From contig RQOL01000024.1 of the NCBI GenBank assembly GCA_013076295.1, positions 2,867,158 to 2,931,157 on the forward strand: a stretch of DNA of 64,000 nt, written 5' to 3'. Below the pieces are notes generated by a model. That model saw only the letters and a program-made list of their open reading frames with translations, had not been told where the DNA came from and ran no database searches. The translations under genes and the position numbers were made by a program. The stretch comes from Sanderia malayensis. Its lineage: Eukaryota > Cnidaria > Scyphozoa > Semaeostomeae > Pelagiidae. Positions 1 to 14,238 of the stretch are shown piece after piece; positions within the stretch are counted from its first letter, which is position 1; each line of letters opens with the position of its first letter.

Positions 1-84
1 ACAGGTTCTTATATACGGCCTTCCACTGTGTTATACAAAGAAACAGATGTATGTATAAAAACTAGGTGTCTGTACCAGTTCTAC

Positions 85-3000
85 CTGTTGGTAATAGCAA
101 ATGCCAATCACATTCCAAAGCAAACTAAATTGTTGGTTAGAAATATTGCAACTGGATATATCATCCTTCATTTGTGAATGAAGCACTTGACATGTTGCAA
201 AGCATGATTCGTAGTCTTCGCGACTTAACAGGATGCAAGCTGAAAAAAAGAAATAGCATCGTTGCATAACAACAATTAGAGACAAAAGTTCTGGGACACT
301 GCACCGCATCCTTCATCCCCCCTCCTTCCCCATCCAAAGAAATGTTGTCTCTAGAGATAATCTTCTACAATATCGACGAAATTCTTTTTGCACGAAGATC
401 ACAGGGGGTCTGCTTGAGAACTATTATGTATTAGGGGGACGTGTCGAGGTTAAATAAAGTAAATAAGGCCCACAAAAAAGTTAATGGGTTATTAGACAGT
501 TTATCGTAACAAGTCTCCCAAAGACTTGTCAATTATTGTATACATGCATTCAGTCTCCAATGAACGAATTCTAATGTAATGAGATGTCAATTCATTGTTA
601 ATTAAAACAGGATTCGAACATAAATACAATTGAACCTCCATATAACAAGAACACTTGGGATCGATGAATTTTCCGTTGTAGAGAGGTACACATTGTATAG
701 AAATCGCCATTTCAAAGATAAGATCGACTTTAAAAACTTGCCAGACAAAAATAACTGTTAGTTGTTCAGAGTATAGAAACGGGCCTGTTTATAAAGGCTC
801 CACTGAAATATCAAATCGAATTCAAATACCTTTTGATAGCAGAAACAAATTATGTGTGCCACTGTGTGAGCTCATACGCTGGTCAACCAGACGAAAGAAC
901 TTATCGTAATCAACATGATCCTTGTTCGCAATAACCATCAATGATCCCAGCAGAGATGTTTGATACAGCAAGTCTATAAAAACAATTTAAATGATAAATA
1001 ATAAGCATTTATTTATGAACTGAGAAGTGAAAAGCAAAGCGTAGGAGTATATTACTTGTAACTGCCAGCAGCATTAAACTGTGCCAAAAATTCATTTCTG
1101 AGGAGTACAACAATTTATCATGTTTGGTAAATTTTTCCTTCACCTATGCCCGTGGTGAAATATTTGTTTTAAATCGTGTAAACAGCAAAAAACTCCTTAA
1201 TTAAAACTAAAATCTAGATATAAACGTAAACTTTATATTATTACTCATTTTCAAATCTTTAAACTTTAAAATTAACAACAAATCAATCACATAATGCGAT
1301 TAATTTGATTAGGCCTAGGCGATACAGAGAAGCCGAAGTAAATTTCAAAGCTTCACGGATTGAAAAAAACAAATAAAGCTATCACCTGTTAATATTTTTC
1401 TCCTCTCAAACGACGAGAAACTTTTAGTGAAGTAATAATGCATAAAAAACTTGCAAGGTCAAACTTTAAATCATAGTCTGAACACTTTCCCGGTATTCCT
1501 TCTCTTTCATGAGTATGGAGTTCTCTTTGAAACTCCCGGGGTACTTGATTTACGCAAACTTCTATTGTTAATTGATTAGCCACTCACAATCCAATACTAA
1601 CAAGACCAGACCCAGAGACCAATGCCTCAGCCATTAGGGACACTACGTCATATAGGCTCCTGCGCAGAACCATTAACTACACAACTGCGCATCCTGACAA
1701 CCTTTCTCCTCCGCGTAACCCTAACCCTAGCCCTAACCCTAACTCTAAGGCCAATGACTTCGCCATCAGTGACACATTACGTCATATACGCTCCTGCGCA
1801 GTACCAACAACTACACAACTGCGCATCCTGACCACCTTCTCCTCCGCATAACCCTAACCATAGCCCTAACCCTAACTCTAAGGCCAATGACTTCGCCATC
1901 AGTGACACATTACGTCATATACGCTCCTGCGCAGTATCACTAACTACACAACTGCGCATCCTGACCACCTTCTCCTCCGCGTAACCCTAACCCTAGCCCT
2001 AACCCTAACTCTAAGGCCAATGACTTCGCCATCAGTGACACATTACGTCATATACGCTCCTGCGCAGTACCAACAACTACACAACTGCGCATCCTGACCA
2101 CCTTCTCCTCCGCATAACCCTAACCATAGCCCTAACCCTAACTCTAAGGCCAATGACTTCGCTATCAGTGACACATTACGTCATATACGCTCCTGCGCAG
2201 TACCACCAACTACACAACTGCGCGTCCTGACCACCTTTCTCCTCCGCGTAACCTAACACTAACCCTAACCCTAAGGCCAATGACTTCGCCATCAGTGACA
2301 CATTACGTCATATACGCTCCTGCGCAGTGACACTAACTACACCACTGCGCACCCTGACTAGCTTTCTCGTCCGCGTAACTCTAACCCTAACCCTAAGGCC
2401 AAATCCTCTGAGCCTAATCTTAAGAGCAATACCTCAGGCATTAAGGACACCGTCACATTAAATACCTCTGTCCTGCAGAATGATGAATACTGGTCTGATT
2501 GAAGGATATTTGCAGTGCAAATAAGTTGTGAAAATATACCTTCTGTTTCGTGAAGAAAGAATATATCCTGACAGGAAGATAGTTCATCTGATACCTAAAA
2601 GAGGAAAAACTTAACTTTAATGGAGTTCTCACAAGCTAAATAGATATTTCAGACATCAGTAAACGTCATTCCAAACCATTTCACTCCACATGAAAAATCA
2701 ACTAAGGCTTACTTCACTTTTCACTGCTTGTGCAAGTTCCTGGTTAAGTCCAATGAGGGTATTTATGTTGTCATCTGAAGAAATCAATTAGTTGATCAGT
2801 CAACCACTCAATCAACTAATCAGTCAATCAACCAATCAGCAAATAAATCATTTTCAATATTTCACTTATAATATACAAATTAATGTACCTGTTCCTTGAA
2901 GATTCAATGACAAAATGAACACAGTGGATGCAATGAGGACAACTTGCACAAAAAATGGAGCATACTTTTCTGAAAATAAATACGAAATTTGTCACGATCA

Positions 3001-3925
3001 TAATCACCATTACTACCATCATACATCATTTCTTTTTTACTGTTAATGTGAAATTATCTAAACTTACTGTGCTTTACTTTGAGTACCTTCATCACCCTCA
3101 CTAAATTACCAACAATAATTTCTTCCATGCTATGTATGAAGCTGTCATCTTCATTTATTAATAGTTTTTTGCTGTGCATCACTGATCTAACTGAAAATCA
3201 CATAATACATTACACATATTATAGCTTGCTTTGTGCGACATTGATTGAAAATTTTAGATGAAAAGTAAAGAAATAAATTAATTTAAAAAAATAGTTAATG
3301 AGATATTAACATTCACCTCTAAGAATAGCATTGTTAACCTGTTTTAAAACTCTGTGAGCTGCATCAATTTTCTTTTCTGCATTTTGATATATCTTTGCAC
3401 TAAGTTGCAAGAATATGATATTGGAGATAACTATGAGCTCAGCTATGCAACCATGTATGGTTGCTGGAATTCCTGTAATACATAAATTTAAATACTGCAA
3501 ATATACATGCTAACATATGTTAATTTATGATAAAATATGTTAAAATGTTCTGGTGCAGAGTGTCGTTTTATACCTTGTGCTTCTTGTAGCAATATCTGAA
3601 AAAGGTTGTGAACTTTTTCAAGGTCAGCAGGTTCAATGTTTTGGTTCTTATTTGTGGTTTTTTCTTTTATATATCTGCAAATTTCACTGTTCCTAATCAA
3701 CCAGCATTCATAACATGTAATTGAATCTGTTTTGGCTAAAATTTTGGTACAAATTTCTTAATAGAATGCAGAACACAAGATAAAAGCTAAACACAAATAC
3801 TTTGAAATGTAAAGTTGTAGGTACCTACCTTTCTCGAGAATTGAACAAGCTTCGTTGAACCTTCCAAGATACTCAAGGTGACTAACTTCTTTGCACACTT
3901 TGATAAATTTCGCAGAAAAACCCAT
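85..3925 (-). CDS. FANCG: FANCG-like (Fanconi anaemia core complex TPR protein), 3' end outside window
   Basis: Candidate Fanconi anaemia group G protein, a TPR scaffold of the nuclear core complex that acts in interstrand-crosslink repair. Exons read from the sequence: 3825-3925 (ATG at 3925, MGFSAKFIK), 3574-3674, 3317-3472, 2889-2969, 2713-2774, 2540-2594, 1056-1097, 830-973, roughly 500-754 and 85-239. Phases match through the first six exons and again from 1056 to 754. The strongest family resemblance is exon 3317-3472 (GIPATIHGCIAELIVISN), which fits the vertebrate 'G(L)PAAV..LELTV.CNFIIL' stretch. SCQDIFFLHETE (2540-2594), NLLYQTSLLGSLMVIAN and the LLSREDYESC/LLWNVIGICYYQ exon fall in the expected order. 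The joins around 1400-1580 and 500 are unresolved, and the C-terminal exons are cut by the window edge. FANCG diverges fast, so the name rests on collinear weak similarity. Confidence 0.6.
1622..2405. repeat. Telomere-motif minisatellite, ~133-bp period, about 6 units
   Basis: Each unit contains a run of CCCTAA-type repeats, then 'CTCTAAGGCCAATGACTTCG', TTACGTCA and CTCCTGCGCAGT...CTGCGCAT. The ACGTCA landmark recurs at 1645, 1779, 1912, 2045, 2178 and 2305, giving 133-134 bp spacing and 127 for the last unit. The array sits in an intron of the FANCG-like gene. A related array lies at 62105-62930. Confidence 0.9.
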
Positions 3926-4152
3926 TTCATTTCCTCTTGGCAAACAACATTTAAAAATGATTTTCCGAAATGTTTACAACTGCAAAAAATTTGCAGGCCA
4001 ACAACCACACCAGCAAGTTTATTGCGTTTCAATGAGATGGAGAAGGGGGCGCTTCAGGAAAATTTTCAGAAAATTGCGCCAAATTTTCATGATATAGAGG
4101 TACACTCCTTCATTGCGAGGCATTTCAAAGATGCTTGATGATAATAACAAAC
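3926..4152. promoter_or_regulatory. Shared FANCG-LSM10 head-to-head promoter with E2F-like site
   Basis: Only 227 bp separate the two start codons. Positions 4071-4083 read AAATTGCGCCAAA, that is TTTGGCGC on the minus strand, a match to the E2F core TTTSSCGC. The LSM10 start (ACAAACATGGCGACC) also resembles a YY1-type AAnATGGCG element. Both products belong to S-phase functions (replication-linked repair, histone pre-mRNA processing), so a common cell-cycle promoter is plausible; this is inference. Confidence 0.5.
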
Positions 4153-4527
4153 ATGGCGACCGATTATCACGGTGTTATTCAAGGAGCTGAAAAAGCCAGC
4201 ACAGAACAGAGTTTAATTTGCTTACTCCATGCATGCAAAGGCTATGTGACGACCATTGAGCTTAGAGATGAGTCTAGCATAATTGGTAAAATTGAAAATG
4301 TTGACGGATACATGAATATAAGAGTTTCCAATGCCAAGTTGGAAAGAGTAAATGGACATGTTGCAAGCTTCCAGGAACTTTTTATTCAAGGAAAGCAAAT
4401 TCGTTTCGTGCATATTCCAGATGAGATAGACATTAGAACTGCAATCAAAGACCAACTTCGTAAAATTGAAAATACGAGAAAACAACCTGTAAGAAAACCA
4501 AAAAGAGGAAGAAACAGAAAACGATAA
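4153..4527 (+). CDS. LSM10: LSM10, U7 snRNP Sm-like protein
   Basis: Intronless 124-aa protein. LSM10 replaces SmD1 in the U7 snRNP ring, which directs 3'-end processing of replication-dependent histone pre-mRNAs in the nucleus. The Sm fold is clear: an Sm1 motif (VTTIELRDESSIIGKIENVD, then GYMNIRVSN) at about residues 28-56, and an Sm2 motif (IQGKQIRFVHIPDEIDI) at about residues 77-93. The FVHIPDEI string is diagnostic of LSM10 rather than SmD1. The basic C-terminus (KPKRGRNRKR) resembles other LSM10/SmD tails. I start at ATG 4153 (MATDYHG), which has good context and the usual length; an in-frame upstream ATG at 4135 would add six residues. AATAAA at about 4892 is a likely poly(A) signal. 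Confidence 0.93.
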   Translation: MATDYHGVIQGAEKASTEQSLICLLHACKGYVTTIELRDESSIIGKIENVDGYMNIRVSNAKLERVNGHVASFQELFIQGKQIRFVHIPDEIDIRTAIKDQLRKIENTRKQPVRKPKRGRNRKR

Positions 4528-4989
4528 ACCATTATTTTTTAAAATGTATAGGATGCCTTACTTGTTGAAGTGAAAAATGCATGATACAGTACTGTATTTA
4601 CAACCAAAGGCAAAATACACGTGAATTATTTATATTGCAATACATACGTAAGAAACATCAAAAATTGCAAACCATTACGATGTAAATTTAAAAAATCATA
4701 TGTTCAAGTAAGCAGTATGGTTGTTCTATGTTTTTCAGGAAAAGGTCTTCGTTTCTGTGAATTCAGTTCTTTATCTATTAAAGAAGGTTGTCTTGGAGTC
4801 TTTTTCCAAGTTTCAAAATCTATACAAGTCTTTGTGCGTGTTCCATGCATTCTTTTTCTATGAAAATAATTATGATGGGGTTGGCTTAATCAATAAATCA
4901 AACACCAATATTTGGAATAAAGTTGGTGTGATATATTATCAGATATATATAGACTTCAGTAGTATTTATTGAAAAAGATGCATGATTTG

Positions 4990-5029
4990 CTGCAACTCTG
5001 AGTTTCGTGCTTACACATTCATCAGGCAG
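4990..5029 (-). ncRNA. Hammerhead ribozyme motif, copy 1 (FAM228 3' UTR)
   Basis: Read on the minus strand: CTGC (stem I 5'), CTGATGA (5025-5019), a 12-nt stem-loop II, GAAA (5006-5003), CTCAGAG (very short stem III), TT, GCAG (stem I 3'). CTGC pairs with GCAG, and A15.1/U16.1 are present, with cleavage expected after GUU. Stem II (ATGT GTAA GCAC) is degenerate, with one A-C mismatch and one G-U pair, so this copy may be weak. It lies 124 nt past the FAM228 stop codon and before AATAAA on the minus strand (about 4969-4964). Confidence 0.7.
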
Positions 5030-5152
5030 ATTATAGAAATATAGATAGAAATATCTATTATCAGCATTGATTATGATCACTGATAACAATCAATAATTAA
5101 GATCAATATGATCAGCATTAATATATGTACAACTGTGATCACAATCATCAAC

Positions 5153-7120
5153 TTACTGGCTTCTTTGTCTGACATCACTGTGTATATCATGAAGCTCCAT
5201 TGCCAACCAGTCTTTGCCTTCGGTTCCATGCCGTCCTAAAGGCACGAGTGGAAGTGGTGGCAGTCGAGATCGTTCAATTTCACTGTCACTATACTGTAGC
5301 CCAGTTTTGCATGTCAGCAATATTTTGTCTTCTTCGTTTCTCTTTGTGAACTGATGCACTAGTGGGTCATTTGACTTCTTAAAAACAACCTATGATGGAT
5401 ACATTCTAATGCTTCAAACATAGGTAATAGAATAAACATTTAGATGGACAGAAGTGTTGGCAGTAAAGTTAAAGAAAGCACAATTTGTTCCTTTAACATT
5501 GATATCACTTATATAAACGTTAAAGGAAACAAGATTGCCAATATTACCTTTAAAGGGAAAGGCCTGTGACCATGTAACATCAAAGGGTCATATTCATCAC
5601 ATGACATTGTGTCTAGAAAAACATTCCCCTGTTGAAAATGAAAAAAATATCATAAACTGAATCAAATGCTTTATTGTATTAAAGAACAGGACTAAAAAGT
5701 GGTAAGAAAAGAGCAATATCAACTAATATCTTGTTATTTGTTGTCATAAATTGCTTCATTTTAAAATTCTTGTATGTAGTGAAATTTAAATCAATAAATA
5801 AACTTAACTTTTCATGATAGAAACTAAATATAAACTAAAAATAAATGTCAATTCACCTTTTTATTGCTGTAATTAAGATATTGGCTATATAGATTTCGTT
5901 TTGTTCTGTCAAACACTTTATATCTCTCGCTATTTACTTCTTTGTCAATTTCATTCTGAAATTACAAAGAAAAATCCCACTGATATAGAAAGTGTAAATA
6001 AAATACCATTCATAAGAAGAAAAAAAACTAGGTGTTCTTCTTTACCTTAAGAGGATTGTAGACGTTTTCTGTCCACTCTTTTCGAAGCAAATATTTTTTT
6101 CTTCTGTGGAGCTCTTCATTATCAGCAAGGTAGTCATCCAACTCCTGAAACAATTTTGCAAAAATATGATCTTGATGATGGTTATACAAAAGGGTGTGAA
6201 GCAACTGATAATCCAATAACTCCGCTTACACATAGATGTTGACCAATGGTGTCGTGAAATGTAGTCTCAACAAAAACAGATCCACAAACCAGTTTACCTC
6301 GTTGATTTCGTCTTCATGATCAAGAAGACTGCTGTAAAGATTCCTCACAGAACTAGACTCAAACTCTGTCTTTTCCTATGAAAATATAAATATACATAAT
6401 ATACAGAGTTAGACTTCAAAAAAGACACATATCTCTGTTGTGACTCGGAGTTTCGCACACTTATGTGATCATCAGACAACTTTTGAAGTGTAACTCTGTA
6501 TATTCCGCTCTGCCCATGGCATAGAGCACTCTTCTATCCAGAATAGACACACGAAATACCGTTAATATAAATAATATAATTGTCTTTAATTCATTAGGCG
6601 AATTATGGGCATCAATTCCTGCTGACGTGTGCTGGTCATTCAAAGCACAGTTAATACTTGACTGTTAAACTTGTTTAAAGTTCTTTATCAACTCAGAAAC
6701 ATCAGACCATCAAAGAAGATCAACGAAGCTTAATTTAACATCATGGACATCCTCACCTGAATATTTCTTGCTGATCTTTCACTTAACCAGCTCTTTATAT
6801 CAACACGCTCGATATTACCTTGCTCAACTGTACTAAATCTTTTATGATTAGTGTTTGTGCCAGTGAATTGTTGACATGGTAAGCAACCAGCTGACTTTGA
6901 GCGTTGAGCCGTCTTCTTGGTCCTAATAACATCTCTCTGAGAAAAGATAGCAAAATAATAAATACTAAATTGGGCAAATCCACTCAAATTGTTGCATGTC
7001 TTGTTCATATGCTTTGACATCACATACCTTGGCGTCCTTCAACAAGTCTTTTAGAGGCTCGTTTGAATATATACTTACTCTGTTACCAGATATAGCAGTC
7101 CTTGGTCTTGAGGCGAGCAT
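5153..7120 (-). CDS. FAM228B: FAM228-like protein (next to profilin-4)
   Basis: Seven exons give an uninterrupted 288-aa protein: 7028-7120, 6757-6936, 6298-6375, 6046-6144, 5857-5955, 5548-5628 and 5153-5389. All are phase 0 with GT-AG junctions. Recognisable FAM228-type segments are RKKYLLRKEWTENVYNPL and CDEYDPLMLHGHRPFPLK, followed by a C-terminal 'DPL' block. Molecular function is unknown; the family is of limited distribution and often found in ciliated lineages. The best support for the name is the neighbour: the gene is head-to-head with profilin-4, as FAM228B and PFN4 are in vertebrates. I saw no signal peptide or membrane segment. A hammerhead motif lies in intron 2 and another in the 3' UTR. 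The choice between FAM228A and FAM228B is arbitrary. Confidence 0.65.
6437..6480 (-). ncRNA. Hammerhead ribozyme motif, copy 3, GUC cleavage triplet
   Basis: Minus strand: GTTGT (stem I 5'), CTGATGA, stem-loop II (CACA TAAG TGTG within TCACATAAGTGTGC), GAAA, CTCCGAG (stem III), TC, ACAAC (stem I 3'). GTTGT and ACAAC pair perfectly, all conserved core nucleotides are present, and the cleavage triplet is GUC. Beyond stem I, 6401-6421 and 6481-6501 form an inverted repeat matching at 20 of 21 positions, making a long distal stem I with an internal loop. It sits in intron 2 of the FAM228-like gene, in sense orientation. Confidence 0.82.
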
Positions 7121-7375
7121 TTTCGAAGTAATAATCTAATATTTTATTCTCTTTTGTATTGGAAAAAAACGTATTGGGTTACCCTTATTGATAAAAATTA
7201 ACCACATAACTTCCTCAATGGCATGCTTAGCAACAGGAACGTAAATAATGAATGGCCTCGTACTCGCTACGAGACTTTGTAAACAAAGCAAAATGAACAG
7301 AAAATAAAACTTGAATTAACTGAAGTCGAGAAAAGTAAAATATTGTTGTTAATATTCATCATATACATTCAAGAA
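7121..7375. promoter_or_regulatory. FAM228-PFN4 head-to-head intergenic promoter
   Basis: There are 255 bp between divergent ATGs at 7120 (-) and 7376 (+). No convincing TATA box was found. Shared regulation is inferred only from geometry. Confidence 0.45.
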
Positions 7376-8074
7376 ATGAACCACCTACAAAGTCTCTTGC
7401 AGGATTCATTAATTGCGACTGGAAACGTAGAGCATTGTGCGATAATACGGAGAAAAGACTCATCTCTCAGAGCAAGCTCCGTTGGATTTTCGGTGTGTTT
7501 TTAACTTAACTTCTTTCTTCAAGCTGATACAGAACTAGGAAATGAAATGCAAAGTAAAATCTGTCTGATAATTAATTCGTTATTGCACAGATAACTCCTG
7601 GTGAAATAGAAGATTTCATAGAAGCTTTTAAGCACCCTACTCAAACAAGAGAAGATGGCTTAACTTTGAACAATATTCGATACAAGTGTGTTCGTGCTGA
7701 TAAATTTTCTATCTATGGAAAAAAGGTTTGCCAAGAAACTTGTTCTTTATTTTTGACTTGAAGTTAAATAATCCAGCAAGCCATACACTGCATCTGACTG
7801 CTGACATGGCAATACCAAAAATAATTGTTTTACTAAGGCAAGTTTTTCTTTTTTGCAGGACACTTGTGGAGTAGTTCTTGTCAAAACAGCAACCCTTATA
7901 CTGTTGGGCTCATATGGTAACAACATGTTTCCAAGCATTTGTGTGGAAGCAATGGAAAAACTTGGTAAGCAGCTTTAAATCAGAAAAATTACCTATCAAT
8001 TAGTTATGACACTTTAAAATTCTCTGAGCTCTTCTTTTCTCATAGCTGATTACTTCAGAGAAAAAGGAAAATAA
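7376..8074 (+). CDS. PFN4: Profilin-4
   Basis: Four exons: 7376-7492, 7591-7725, 7859-7964 and 8046-8074, which join in phase (0, 0, 1) to a 128-aa protein; vertebrate profilin-4 is 129 aa. The start MNHLQSLLQDSL and the internal YKCVRADKFSIYGKK, VVLVKTATLILLGSY and MFPSICVEAMEKL match the profilin-4 branch rather than profilins 1-3. Profilin-4 is a divergent, mainly testis/ciliary profilin with weak actin and poly-proline binding and a reported role in sperm and acrosome biology. The divergent FAM228-like neighbour reproduces the vertebrate pairing. A plus-strand AATAAA at about 8232 is a likely poly(A) signal. Confidence 0.93.
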
Positions 8075-8238
8075 ATTTGGCAAAGAAATAAGTCTGTTGA
8101 AGAATCCATTGAATCATGTCTGTTGGACATTATTTTACTTTTTAAAGTTAAAAGCAATCTCAAGTTGATATCAATATCAAAGGAAAGGAACAGAAACAAG
8201 AACAATATATTTATCTTTCTACAATTTCTTTAATAAAT

Positions 8239-8327
8239 TTATGCTTTTTGCTTAATCAACACAGCCTTAAGGGTAGGAACCCTGATACCCCAAGCATATT
8301 CATGGACCTTCTTTGTGAGATCGGTTG
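8239..8327 (-). CDS. Candidate alternative last exon, unassigned
   Basis: Preceded on the minus strand by a plausible acceptor (CAATATTTTTAG), this segment reads 28 codons (starts TDLTKKVHEYAWGIRVPTLK) to a TAA at 8241-8239. Its entry phase needs one upstream nucleotide, exactly what exon 3 of the CD164-like gene leaves. It could be an alternative terminal exon giving a form without the membrane anchor. It could instead be the last exon of another gene, or a fortuitous ORF. I do not recognise the peptide. Confidence 0.3.
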
Positions 8328-8533
8328 CTAAAAATATTGTTAGGATAAATCTTATTAATATGATAGTGATAAGAGAAGACATAAAAAATTTGTGTTGTTT
8401 TTACACAATATCAAAGTTTTCTGTGTATTTTAATGTTTAATGTAAATTTGCACCAGCAAACATTAATCTTTTAAATTATAATAGAAAATGCAAGTCAACT
8501 AAACAATGCAAAAATGTTATTTTTTATTTCTTT

Positions 8534-12524
<3,991 letters not shown>

Positions 12525-13055
12525 ATTGAAATTAATTCGTTCTTCGATAAATAAATTTTATCCAATATGGTAACTTGCAGGAGAATGCTTTCGGCTCAGC
12601 CAGTTGCATATGCAAACAAAATAAACAGGAGGGCAAGCAGAAACATCAACAAAAAATAACCACGCCACGTTGTATGTGTTTGATTAAATGCCTGAGAGCA
12701 GGTTTACTCAAGTGCCTTATGTTTTTCTTTCGCTATTAATTCGCATTAAATTTAATATCATTTCAATTTATCATTATATACAAGAAAGTTGAAATAATTC
12801 CTAATAACGCTAAATAAATGCAAGAAAATATAAAATATAAAGAATATTTGAATTGTTTTTCATTTGAAAGGGTTATGGTTCCATTGAGTTGCTTGAGCAA
12901 ATGATCTCTGGAGAGTTGCTCCTTTGTTGAAAGCTGTTGATACGTTCTTTGGAAAAGCAGTCATAAATAAATAAATCTCGAAATGTTTACATTCGTTTGT
13001 AATGAAAACAAAGATAACCAATAGAGATCAACTTTTCGTTGACGAATGTATGAGA
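12525..13055. other. CD164 upstream / TRIAP1 downstream spacer
   Basis: AT-rich spacer between the TRIAP1 stop and the CD164 start. I see no gene, RNA or repeat here apart from short A/T runs. Confidence 0.5.
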
Positions 13056-14238
<1,183 letters not shown>

